Positions 25,766 through 33,681 of a stretch of 64,000 nucleotides of DNA are shown piece by piece (the stretch's first letter is position 1; each line of letters starts with the position of its first letter). The DNA comes from an uncultured Erysipelotrichaceae bacterium. Its GTDB lineage: Bacteria; Bacillota_I; Bacilli_A; Erysipelotrichales; Erysipelotrichaceae. The notes under the pieces were generated by a model. The model searched no databases. It had not been told where the DNA came from and saw only the letters and a list, made by a program, of their open reading frames with translations. The position numbers were made by a program, and so were the translations under genes. The DNA is taken from contig CASEPS010000001.1 of the NCBI GenBank assembly GCA_949289855.1, positions 16,799 through 80,798 on the forward strand. Reading direction: 5' to 3'.

Positions 25766-26832
25766 TGTATAGACTAAGTGAATTGGTAAAAAAGTCCAAA
25801 AATTTTGTAAATAAAAAAAATATTATTTTCGTATTGTTGGCTTTATTGACATGGATAGTTTACAGTACAAACACAAATAATCCAGACTATTCTTTATTGG
25901 AACAGCGTTATTATTCAGTTTATCCGCAATATTTTGTTACCAAACCATTATATGGAGTTTTGGTTTGGTTATTTAATAGCATACATTTACCCTATTCGAT
26001 ATTTGTTTGTATTACTTCTTTATTTGCAATTACATTATTTGCAAGATATGTTTATATTCATTCATACAAAAAAGAATTTGTATGGATTTTATATTTAATC
26101 TATCCATTTTTGCTTGATGTAGTACAAACAACTAATTTTTTGTCATTTGCTATAGTTTTACAAAGCTTAGATTACTTATCTTCGTTTAATAAAAAATCAG
26201 TGGCTAAATTCACATTCGGTATTATTTTTGCGAGCTTAATTCATCCCAGTAGTATTTTATATCTTCTGTTTTTGTTGGCATATATTCCAAAAATGACAGT
26301 GAGCAAAATCCTTAAAATTGATGCTCTGGTAGTTATTATACTAATATGTGGCATAGCATTAGTTCCTTTATTAAAACAACTTGGTGTATTCAGCGGCATA
26401 ATAACGCAATTATCCTATTACCTGTTGTTTAAACCTTCCTATATAAAAGGGACGATTCTATATTTAGCACTAGTATTATTTTTGTTAGGGTCATGTTTGT
26501 TTTTAAGATTTAAATTAACTAATAATTGGAAAGAAATAAGAGATGACTTTCAAATAAAAATTCTATTTATTATGCTTTGCTTTATTCCCCTTTTATTAGT
26601 GGGATCAGAATTTGTCAGATACATAAGAAATATGTGGATTATTGCATATTGCTATTTATCAGGCGGTTTTAAATTAAATGGAAATGACAAAATGATTTTT
26701 ATTTCAGTCAGCATTATTATTTGTGCAATTTTATTTTATAAAGAGCTCTTTATTTTCGGAAATTACTTTGAAAGTGTCACAATACCGATCTTAAGTGATA
26801 ACTTATTTTCCAACTTGATATCGTTTAAGTAA
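25765..26832 (+). CDS. EpsG/Wzy-like polysaccharide polymerase
   Basis: This 355-residue membrane protein has about nine to ten hydrophobic helices. I start it at ATG 25765 (TGATG overlap with the upstream stop, TAGGAG in front). The NPDYSLLEQRYY region in the first outer loop and a SFAIVLQSLDYLS segment resemble EpsG-family oligosaccharide polymerases. In combination with the Wzx at 13077 it is the best candidate for the repeat-unit polymerase. Sequence conservation is low in this class, so the call rests on topology and context. Confidence 0.7.
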   Translation: MYRLSELVKKSKNFVNKKNIIFVLLALLTWIVYSTNTNNPDYSLLEQRYYSVYPQYFVTKPLYGVLVWLFNSIHLPYSIFVCITSLFAITLFARYVYIHSYKKEFVWILYLIYPFLLDVVQTTNFLSFAIVLQSLDYLSSFNKKSVAKFTFGIIFASLIHPSSILYLLFLLAYIPKMTVSKILKIDALVVIILICGIALVPLLKQLGVFSGIITQLSYYLLFKPSYIKGTILYLALVLFLLGSCLFLRFKLTNNWKEIRDDFQIKILFIMLCFIPLLLVGSEFVRYIRNMWIIAYCYLSGGFKLNGNDKMIFISVSIIICAILFYKELFIFGNYFESVTIPILSDNLFSNLISFK

Positions 26833-26869
26833 TTTGTTGATATCTTATTAAGTAGAAAGGAACTTGAAT

Positions 26870-27904
26870 ATGAGTAATTTAGTTAGTGTGGTAATTCCCG
26901 CATATAATCCTCCGATGATGTTATTTGAAAGTTGTATTAACAGCATAATTAATCAGAGTTATCAAGAAATAGAGGTTATTGTTATAGATGATGGAAGTAA
27001 TAAAGAGAGTTCATCTAATTTGGATAGGATTTGTAAGATAGATTCTCGCATAAAACTATATCACCAATCCAATAAAGGAGAGGGTGCTGCGAGAAATGCT
27101 GGTATAGAGAAAGCTTCTGGCGAGTATATTATTTTTGTTGACGCTGACGATTGTCTCGGAATCGATTTTTTGGAGTTTGCTGTAGAAAAAATAGTTAAAT
27201 ATGATGCGGATATTGTATCTGGAAAAGTGACAATGTGTGAAAAACCAATGACTGGAAATAAACAAAAAAGTTCAAATTATTCTGTTATCGAATCAAAAGA
27301 TATCTGGAAAGTTCAAAGAGACTACCTTTTAGAAAGAACAGATTTACTAAAAACATTAGATTATTTGGATATGGGGGCTTGTGCAAAACTAATTCGAAAA
27401 GAATTGATGAAAGGTTTGAAATTCCCCGAAGGAGTTAAATTAAGTGCAGATCAAGTCTTTAACCACCTATTAATAGAAAAATGTAAAAAAATAGTAATAA
27501 GTGATTATCCATCATATTTTTATGTTATGAATTTTGAGTCCGTATCTCATTCATATAATCCGGATGCAGTACAAATTATGATGCATTCGTTAGAATTAGT
27601 AAAAAACCACCTGCTAAGTAAACAAGAAATATTAGATGCATACTATTACCATGTCATTGAAGATTATCAAAAAGCTTTACAATTTTCTGTTTTTAATAAT
27701 ATAGGCAGAGGGTCAAAATTTCATTTTCTTAAAGAGGAACTAAAAAAATCTTCGACACATCCTTTAGTACAGGAGGCTTTTGCAAATATAAAGCCATATG
27801 TCTATTCTTCTAAAACACGTTATTTAAAAATGAAGTTGCTAAAAAATCATATTTATAGTTTATATATATTATTAAAGGCTTCAAAAAAACTAATGTGTAG
27901 ATAA
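26870..27904 (+). CDS. GT2 glycosyltransferase
   Basis: This 344-residue GT-A protein starts at ATG 26870 after AAAGG. Motifs are VSVVIPAYNPP, VIVIDDGSNKESS, GEGAARNAGIEKASGEYI and the metal-binding FVDADDCLG. An LSADQVFNHLLIEKC helix corresponds to the ED-type catalytic base region. It ends the AT-rich transferase block. Donor unknown. Confidence 0.85.
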   Translation: MSNLVSVVIPAYNPPMMLFESCINSIINQSYQEIEVIVIDDGSNKESSSNLDRICKIDSRIKLYHQSNKGEGAARNAGIEKASGEYIIFVDADDCLGIDFLEFAVEKIVKYDADIVSGKVTMCEKPMTGNKQKSSNYSVIESKDIWKVQRDYLLERTDLLKTLDYLDMGACAKLIRKELMKGLKFPEGVKLSADQVFNHLLIEKCKKIVISDYPSYFYVMNFESVSHSYNPDAVQIMMHSLELVKNHLLSKQEILDAYYYHVIEDYQKALQFSVFNNIGRGSKFHFLKEELKKSSTHPLVQEAFANIKPYVYSSKTRYLKMKLLKNHIYSLYILLKASKKLMCR

Positions 27905-28069
27905 AATGTATTTAGAGTATAAAGATTGATATCAGTTGCGATTAAAGGTAGTGTGATTGAAATTTCTTGATTATCTGTTTTTCTTCGAGAATTACTTATG
28001 GACAATATTTTGCGAACTTGGAATACATATATTTTTTAATGGTTCAAATCAAACAAATTCACGGAAATA

Positions 28070-28109
28070 AACCCAATTTGATATATCTGGGTTGACTTTC
28101 ATGTATAAT
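28070..28109 (+). promoter_or_regulatory. Hairpin followed by extended -10 promoter
   Basis: AACCCA (28070) pairs with TGGGTT (ending 28093), then TGTATAAT at 28102-28109 looks like an extended -10 for the next gene. No good -35 exists at 17 bases. The rest of the 230-base gap shows nothing else I can support. Confidence 0.45.
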
Positions 28110-28134
28110 GTTAACGTTCTATCCGGAGGTTACT

Positions 28135-28644
28135 ATGGCTAGGAAAATGCAGAAGAAAATCGTATGTAAATATTGTGGATATCATTTTGATGCAAAGAAG
28201 AAAAGATGTCCTTATTGTGGCACATATGCTTATCCGGAAGATGGTAGTGACGCTGACGTTGTGTATGTAACAGAAAGAGTGCGCAGAACAGGTGTTAGAA
28301 AAGTATTGAAGTATACATTAGTTCTCGTACTTCTTGTTGGTATAGTCTTTGGTTCTGTTGTCGTAGGGAAAAAGGTTTACGATGATTACCTCGCTGATGA
28401 ACTCTTTCCGGAAGAAGTACTTGGTAGTCTTACCATAACAGCTGAAGGAGAGATTGTAGAACATTTAGGACCTTCTCTTTCTTCGGAAAGTGCTGGTGTA
28501 GCATTGAATGGTGAAGTACATAATGTCTATGAAATTACGGAAGCAGAAGATTATACCTGGTATAGAGTGGAAGAAGATATCTGGATTCCAGATGATGGAA
28601 CATGGATGACATATACACCAGCAGGAGAGGTGGAAGATGAATAA
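28135..28644 (+). CDS. Zinc-ribbon, membrane-anchored protein with SH3-like outer domain
   Basis: The start is ATG 28135 after a GGAGG site. The 169-residue product has an N-terminal zinc ribbon (CKYCGYHFDAKKKRCPYCGT, about residues 9-28), a basic linker, one membrane helix (about 58-80) and an outer domain of about 80 residues. That domain ends EAEDYTWYRVEED..WIPDDGTWMTY. The ending is shared with the products of 29149 and 63219 and looks like a bacterial SH3 (SH3b) wall-binding fold. It overlaps the next gene by 8 bases. The function may be wall-sensing or organising polymer synthesis; this is inference. Confidence 0.7.
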   Translation: MARKMQKKIVCKYCGYHFDAKKKRCPYCGTYAYPEDGSDADVVYVTERVRRTGVRKVLKYTLVLVLLVGIVFGSVVVGKKVYDDYLADELFPEEVLGSLTITAEGEIVEHLGPSLSSESAGVALNGEVHNVYEITEAEDYTWYRVEEDIWIPDDGTWMTYTPAGEVEDE

Positions 28645-29143
28645 CAGACAGTATGATGAAGATCTTGAAATTCCACAGATTGACGGAATGGATAGAAGTA
28701 ATAACAAAAAGAATCTTGATGAAACAGATGCTAATGGCATTCCTCTTTTTCTGAAAGGAGAAGACAGCGCAAATCAAAAAACTGTGAAGAAGGTTGTGCA
28801 GGAAGATGAAGAACTTCCTGACTTCCTCACAGGTGGTGGTAATACAGAAACTGACACTGCTACTAAAGTAGCACCTGCTGTATTAAGTGACGTGGATGAA
28901 GAGCCACAACCATTACCTTCATATGAACCAGAAGAAAAAAAATCTGGTATGGCAGGTACAATTATCCTGAGTATTCTCATATTTGTTGTGTTGACAGCTG
29001 TTTTGACATTTGTTGGCATTAAGGCAGTAGATCACTTTTCACCAAAACCAACAATTGCACCACTCGAACCAGTCACTACATCTACACCTACACCTGAAGC
29101 CAGTCCAACTGCTTCTGCTGTAGTTGAAGGGGAAGGAGCTTAA
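28637..29143 (+). CDS. Membrane protein with cytoplasmic FLKGED motif, no SH3 domain
   Basis: This 168-residue protein has an acidic N-terminal cytoplasmic region with GIPLFLKGEDSANQKTV (about residues 35-51) and LPDFLTGGG (about 60). One membrane helix follows (about 110-130), then a short Pro/Thr-rich outer tail. The FLKGED segment is shared with the protein at 29149, but the SH3-like end is missing, so this may be a shortened paralogue. GGAGAGGTGGAAG precedes the ATG, which lies within the preceding gene. Confidence 0.65.
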   Translation: MNNRQYDEDLEIPQIDGMDRSNNKKNLDETDANGIPLFLKGEDSANQKTVKKVVQEDEELPDFLTGGGNTETDTATKVAPAVLSDVDEEPQPLPSYEPEEKKSGMAGTIILSILIFVVLTAVLTFVGIKAVDHFSPKPTIAPLEPVTTSTPTPEASPTASAVVEGEGA

Positions 29144-29148
29144 TAACT

Positions 29149-29718
29149 ATGAAAGATGATCGTAAGACAACTGAAATTCCTTCCTTTTTAAAAGGAGAGG
29201 ACAATTCGAATGAACAGACAATGGAAATAGAAGTAGTTCCAGAACCTGTCAGAAAAAAGGATTCTATTGAGATAAAGAATAAACCAAAGAAAAGTTCACA
29301 GGAAATGATTATTTCTTTTCTGTTGTTTGCGGTACTGACAGTGATTCTTGTCATTGCCGGCATCAATATAGCTGGTTTCTTTATGAATAATAGTGGAAGT
29401 GCTGCAGAAGCTGAACCTACATCTTCTCCAACTGTTGAACCAACAGAACTGCCTGGTTTTACTCCTACTCCAGAACCTGTTGAAACACCAGTAGTAACAA
29501 CAAATGGGCAAGGATCATTATCGGTTTTGGTTGATCAGATAACAATTCGTAATTCTCCATCACTGAATGGTGAAGCAATGGGAACTGTGTATAGTGGTCA
29601 ATCATATACAGTTTATGATGTACAACAGGCTGATGGTTATACCTGGTATGAAATTGATGAAGTAAATGGTGGATGGATTGCCAGTGATGGTTCCTGGGTG
29701 AGTTATACTTCAAATTGA
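29149..29718 (+). CDS. Membrane-anchored SH3b protein with FLKGED motif
   Basis: This 189-residue protein has IPSFLKGEDNSNEQT at about residues 9-23, one membrane helix (about 50-72), a Thr/Pro/Glu linker and an SH3b domain from about 122. That domain includes SLSVLVDQITIRNSPSLNGE, a GTVYSGQSYTVYDV strand pair and GYTWYEIDE...WIASDGSWVSY. The R-N-S-P pattern is typical of SH3 domains that bind peptidoglycan. AAGGAG lies in front of the ATG. It forms an operon with the two preceding genes. Confidence 0.75.
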   Translation: MKDDRKTTEIPSFLKGEDNSNEQTMEIEVVPEPVRKKDSIEIKNKPKKSSQEMIISFLLFAVLTVILVIAGINIAGFFMNNSGSAAEAEPTSSPTVEPTELPGFTPTPEPVETPVVTTNGQGSLSVLVDQITIRNSPSLNGEAMGTVYSGQSYTVYDVQQADGYTWYEIDEVNGGWIASDGSWVSYTSN

Positions 29719-29744
29719 GAGGCAGACGAGTTTCAGCCTCTTTT
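29718..29744 (+). terminator. Rho-independent terminator
   Basis: AGAGGC pairs with GCCTCT across a 12-base loop, followed by TTT. It begins at the last base of the stop codon. Confidence 0.65.
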
Positions 29745-29797
29745 AACGTTGGGTTAAATTTGATAAAGTATTCAGATGAAAAGGGAGGCGCATAACG

Positions 29798-30709
29798 ATG
29801 AAAAGAGTATTATTTCTTGTGAATGCGGCATCCGGAATGAAAAATGCTGTGTCCAATCTCTTCAATATGGTTTCAATTCTCACTAAAAATGATTGTCTTG
29901 TTACTGTATATCCAATAGTACCGTCTGATGGATTAGTGTCAGAAAATGTTCCGGAAATACTAAAAAAACGAGATTTTGATGTGATTACATGTTGTGGAGG
30001 AGATGGAACATTGAATCATGTTGTCAACATGATGATGAAAAATGATATTCATCTTCCTGTTGGTTATATTCCTACTGGCAGCACGAATGATTTCAGCAAA
30101 AGCATGAATCAAGGCAGGTCTTTATCGTTAGAAGAGCAGTGTTTAGCTATAGCTGTGGGAAAGTCTTTTGCATATGACATAGGCAGATTGAATGATATGT
30201 ACTTCAATTATGTTGCTGCATTTGGTGCATTTACCAAAGTGAGCTATGATACTCCACAGAAATGGAAGAATGCTCTTGGTTATGGTGCATATGTACTGAA
30301 TATGATTAGTAACATTCCTGGAGGACTGACATACCGTAAACATGTCCGGTATGAATATGACAATGGTATTGGTGAAGGTGAATTCATCTTTGGCGCTGTT
30401 TCAAATACATTAAGTGTAGCAGGTATACAGTCACCATTAGTTCGTAATAGTGTACTAAATGATGGTAAGTTTGAAGTGATATTAATTACTGCACCTAAGA
30501 ACATTAATGATATGAATCAGATCGTGCAGAAGATGTTATCTGGTAATACAGATGATATGCATGTTATCAAGTTTGAGACTAGCCATATTAAATTCCACTT
30601 CGATGAAGACATGAACTGGACACTTGATGGAGAAGAATACTGTGGTGGGAAAGATGCAGAGATAGATAATTGTAACGAAGCTATCAGGTTATATGTTGCA
30701 GAATCATGA
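29798..30709 (+). CDS. Diacylglycerol kinase-family lipid kinase (DagK/YegS-like)
   Basis: This 303-residue cytoplasmic enzyme has the DAGK catalytic motifs: LVNAASGMKNA (phosphate-binding opening), CCGGDGTLNHVV near residue 67, GYIPTGSTNDFSKSM, and a C-terminal WTLDGEEY with the second acidic pair. It phosphorylates a lipid, probably recycling diacylglycerol released when phosphoglycerol is transferred from phosphatidylglycerol, which would fit the LTA-synthase-like sulfatase at 61568. The link is inferred. GGGAGGCG precedes the ATG. Confidence 0.85.
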   Translation: MKRVLFLVNAASGMKNAVSNLFNMVSILTKNDCLVTVYPIVPSDGLVSENVPEILKKRDFDVITCCGGDGTLNHVVNMMMKNDIHLPVGYIPTGSTNDFSKSMNQGRSLSLEEQCLAIAVGKSFAYDIGRLNDMYFNYVAAFGAFTKVSYDTPQKWKNALGYGAYVLNMISNIPGGLTYRKHVRYEYDNGIGEGEFIFGAVSNTLSVAGIQSPLVRNSVLNDGKFEVILITAPKNINDMNQIVQKMLSGNTDDMHVIKFETSHIKFHFDEDMNWTLDGEEYCGGKDAEIDNCNEAIRLYVAES

Positions 30710-30871
30710 GTAAACGATACTATGGTGTTTATAATATAAGTTTTAGTACCATTTGAGATTTTAACCATTCAAACGATTATCATAGTTTAAAAATACAACT
30801 ATAATTGCACTCTTTGAAGAAATAATATGATGTGTATTTCTATTAAAATATACTGAGAGAGGTGAGTGAAA

Positions 30872-31525
30872 TTGGATACTTATAAATCAGCAAGTTATAA
30901 AGATATATTGCAAGTCGATGGTGCATTTGCCGTAACACACTTCAATTATGCTAAAAGTCCGGTTTTTGATGGATTAAATGCTACTTCGATAGTTGGTAAG
31001 GAAATGGAAAATAGAATAAGAACTGGACTTGATTTTGCTGATATTCCTTCTTCTTTGAATGACTTTAAAGGAACATTGAAAGATTATGATAAATTGGATA
31101 GATTAAGACTTTGGAAAAGTTATTTTATGGAATACGCAAATGCATTTGGTCATTTGATTCGTGTTCTTCCTAAATCAATTGTGACAATTTTTGTTGCCAG
31201 ACAGGCTGTAGAAATTGGAATGAAGTACTTGCTGTTGAACAAATCGGATTGTATTATTACAACACATAATCTTAAGTGGCTGGTTGAAGAGCTCTATAAG
31301 ACCTATAATATTTATGATAATCAACAATATGATTATATGAAATGGGTTGATGTCTTCTTGGAAAATTATTCTGTTTATATAGAAGACAAACATCCGGAAT
31401 ATTTCAGATATCCCGAATATAGTAATGTTTATTTCGCTGGAATTTGCTATGACATAGAGTGGTTATCATACAACTTTTATCTCATTATTTTGAAATTATT
31501 GCATATGGCGGAATTATCGATATGA
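30872..31525 (+). CDS. HEPN-like orphan protein
   Basis: About 217 residues. I favour the TTG at 30872 (GAGAGG about 9 bases upstream) over the GTG at 30866. No named family is certain. The helical segment FVARQAVEIGMKYLLLN followed by THNLKWLVEELYK (about residues 110-150) has the look of a HEPN domain: an R-Q-A-x-E-x-x-x-K-Y-L helix and a THNL turn. The usual Rx4-6H catalytic motif is not evident. It stands alone between the lipid kinase and the second polysaccharide operon, and its AT-rich codons suggest acquisition. Confidence 0.6.
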   Translation: MDTYKSASYKDILQVDGAFAVTHFNYAKSPVFDGLNATSIVGKEMENRIRTGLDFADIPSSLNDFKGTLKDYDKLDRLRLWKSYFMEYANAFGHLIRVLPKSIVTIFVARQAVEIGMKYLLLNKSDCIITTHNLKWLVEELYKTYNIYDNQQYDYMKWVDVFLENYSVYIEDKHPEYFRYPEYSNVYFAGICYDIEWLSYNFYLIILKLLHMAELSI

Positions 31526-31681
31526 TTTACAAATAGCTTAAACACATATGGACAATTGGTGAGTTCATCAAGAATTATGTTGATTATTAATGACTTTCGA
31601 CACTCAAACTATAGATGATCTTTTGCAAAAAGGCTGGAAATATTAGAAAGTGTCTATGAAATTAAGGAAATCGATTCGTTT

Positions 31682-31742
31682 GGAGTGCGATGTGACTCCC
31701 TCTTTTTTCTATGGTAAAATGATTGAAACCTTAGCAGGAGGT
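31682..31742 (+). promoter_or_regulatory. Terminator-promoter cassette, copy 1
   Basis: GGAGT/ACTCC hairpin (31682-31699) with T-tract, directly followed by extended -10 TGGTAAAAT (31712-31720) and an AGCAGGAGGT ribosome site. Bases 31713-31742 are nearly identical to 33645-33674. The preceding part of the gap (31526-31680) shows no gene I can support. Confidence 0.6.
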
Positions 31743-31750
31743 AAAAGTTA

Positions 31751-32185
31751 ATGAAACAAGAGAAAACGCCGATTGATGTAGAAAAAATAATGGCAGAAAT
31801 CAGAAGAGAAATTCCGCAAGAAGAAGAACATTGGGATGAGTTTGCGGAATCATTTCTATATATGAATAACAATTACATAATTCCCTGTGAGAGCAACCTG
31901 GGACCTTCAAATTTCAAAACGTTTGTTAAGCGTGTAGTGCGTAAATTAACAAGGTCTATTATTGTACCAATTGTAAGTTTGCAGAACCAATTTAATGCAA
32001 GTGTAGTCCGTTGTGTGAATACATCACGTATTTTCATGGAAAATCAACGACAGACAAATGACATACTGAAAGCAGAAAACAATCAACTCAAGAACCTGAT
32101 AGAAAAGCAGAATGATAAAATGCAGGAATTACAAGACATAATTATTTCGCTTCAGAAACAACTTAACAAGCGTAGTGGAGATTAG
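31751..32185 (+). CDS. Small coiled-coil protein A, glycosyltransferase-associated family
   Basis: This 144-residue protein has three parts: an acidic N-terminus (KIMAEIRREI), a basic amphipathic core KRVVRKLTRSIIVPIVSLQN at about residues 60-80 followed by QFNASVVRCVN, and a C-terminal coiled coil (about 95-140). The core motif recurs in the products of 40812, 46882 and 48462. As in those cases a GT4 gene follows downstream, here after 233 bases of apparently decayed sequence. No signal peptide. I infer a membrane-surface scaffold for its transferase. No family name recognised. Confidence 0.7.
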   Translation: MKQEKTPIDVEKIMAEIRREIPQEEEHWDEFAESFLYMNNNYIIPCESNLGPSNFKTFVKRVVRKLTRSIIVPIVSLQNQFNASVVRCVNTSRIFMENQRQTNDILKAENNQLKNLIEKQNDKMQELQDIIISLQKQLNKRSGD

Positions 32186-32418
32186 ACCAATAAAACTTTC
32201 TTTTGAAGTGACGGAAAGATGATATGATCATCGAAACTATTGTTTATCATAAACAGTTGGTTTGAAATGAAGCATAAATTGATTATTGCTTTCATGATTT
32301 CAAAGAGATAGATTGAATATGATTATATAGGAATTAATTCTAGTTTTCCTGATGAAAAGCAGACAGTGCTGATCATTGGGAATATGGAAGAACTCATGAC
32401 AAAACAGGAGAATAAGTT
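32186..32418 (+). other. Gap with possible decayed gene remnant
   Basis: The last 36 codons before 32421 are open in the frame ending KQTVLIIGNMEELMTKQENK, and its stop overlaps the start of the following GT4 (ATGA). Upstream, all frames are broken by stops. This looks like the tail of a degraded coding sequence between the coiled-coil gene and its transferase, but I cannot name it. Confidence 0.3.
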
Positions 32419-33600
32419 ATGAAGAAGATAGGATTTATAACCCCTTGGTATGGAGACCAGATACCTGGCGGGGCAGAAATGGAGTTAAGAGGCCTTACAA
32501 AACATCTTTATGCTGCTGGGGTTGATTTGGAAATATTAACTACTTGTGTGGAAAAATTTGTGAGTGACTGGAGTGTTGATTTTCATAAACCAGGTCTTAC
32601 TCAAGAAGGTGGTGTTCCAGTCCGCAGATTTAAGGTGAGAAAGCGGGATACACAGACTTTTGATCAAATCAATTTGAGATTGATGAATAACGAAAAAATC
32701 TCAAGAGAAGAGGAAGAGATTTTTGAACGTGAAATGGTTAATAGTCCAGATCTATATAAGTATATGGAAGAACACAAGGATGACTATGAGTTGTTTGTAT
32801 TTATTCCTTATATGTTTGGAACAACATATTATGGTTGTCAGATTGTGCCTGAAAAATCCGTACTGATACCATGCCTTCATGATGAGTCTTATGCATATAT
32901 GCACAATTTCAAAGAAACGTTTTCAAAAGTCGCCGGAATGATTTTCCACTCTGAGCCAGAACGGCTGCTTGCAGAAAAACTATATGGTGTGGCTGGAAAT
33001 CGTTTTGTGAATCTTGGCGAAGGACTGGATACAGACTTTACATTTGATGCAGAGAGATTCCGCAACAAATATAACATTCATGAACCTTTTATCCTCTATG
33101 CTGGTCGTAAAGAAGCAGGTAAAAAAGTAGATGTGCTAATTCGCAATTTTATCGAGTATAAAAAACACTATGATGATGACTTAAAACTCGTATTAATTGG
33201 TGGTGGAGATATTGATATTCCAAGCGCTGATGTCATAGATCTCGGATTTGTTCCAGCACAAGATAAATATGATGCATATGCAGCAGCTTCTATTTTCTGC
33301 AATCCTTCCCAGTTTGAAAGTTTTTCCCTGGTAATTATGGAAAGCTGGCTTGCCGGAACTCCAGTGTTGGTAAATGGTGGTTGTAATGTAACGAAGGATT
33401 TTGTTGTTCGCTTCTCTGGTGGCTTGTATTATAACAATACAAAGGAATTCATAGCCTGCGTCAGATATATTTTAGAACATAAGGATATAGCGCATGCGAT
33501 GGGACAAAATGGGCAAATCGAAGTCAGAAACCGATTCGGATGGAATGCAATAGTCGATAAGTACACCAGATACTTTAAGGAAATTGCTAACGTGGAATAG
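32419..33600 (+). CDS. GT4 glycosyltransferase paired with coiled-coil protein A
   Basis: This 393-residue GT-B enzyme starts after CAGGAG. Motifs: FITPWYGDQIPGGAEMELRG (glycine-rich acceptor-domain loop), ILYAGRKEAGKKVD, LVLIGGGDIDIPS, and the donor-site EX7E in FESFSLVIMESWLAGTPVLV. It is a paralogue of the enzymes at 41224 and 48956, which share the YG...GGAE opening. In the GDP-mannose context it probably uses GDP-mannose or GDP-rhamnose. Confidence 0.85.
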   Translation: MKKIGFITPWYGDQIPGGAEMELRGLTKHLYAAGVDLEILTTCVEKFVSDWSVDFHKPGLTQEGGVPVRRFKVRKRDTQTFDQINLRLMNNEKISREEEEIFEREMVNSPDLYKYMEEHKDDYELFVFIPYMFGTTYYGCQIVPEKSVLIPCLHDESYAYMHNFKETFSKVAGMIFHSEPERLLAEKLYGVAGNRFVNLGEGLDTDFTFDAERFRNKYNIHEPFILYAGRKEAGKKVDVLIRNFIEYKKHYDDDLKLVLIGGGDIDIPSADVIDLGFVPAQDKYDAYAAASIFCNPSQFESFSLVIMESWLAGTPVLVNGGCNVTKDFVVRFSGGLYYNNTKEFIACVRYILEHKDIAHAMGQNGQIEVRNRFGWNAIVDKYTRYFKEIANVE

Positions 33601-33615
33601 GTACCTTTATACAGT

Positions 33616-33674
33616 GGAGGGCAATGACGCCCTCTTTTTTATGTGGTAAAATGGATAAAACCTTAGCAGGAGGT
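33616..33674 (+). promoter_or_regulatory. Terminator-promoter cassette, copy 2
   Basis: GGAGGGC/GCCCTC hairpin (33616-33634) with six T, then extended -10 TGGTAAAAT (33644-33652) and AGCAGGAGGT. It ends the GT4 transcript and starts the long operon at 33682. Confidence 0.65.
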
Positions 33675-33681
33675 TGTATTG

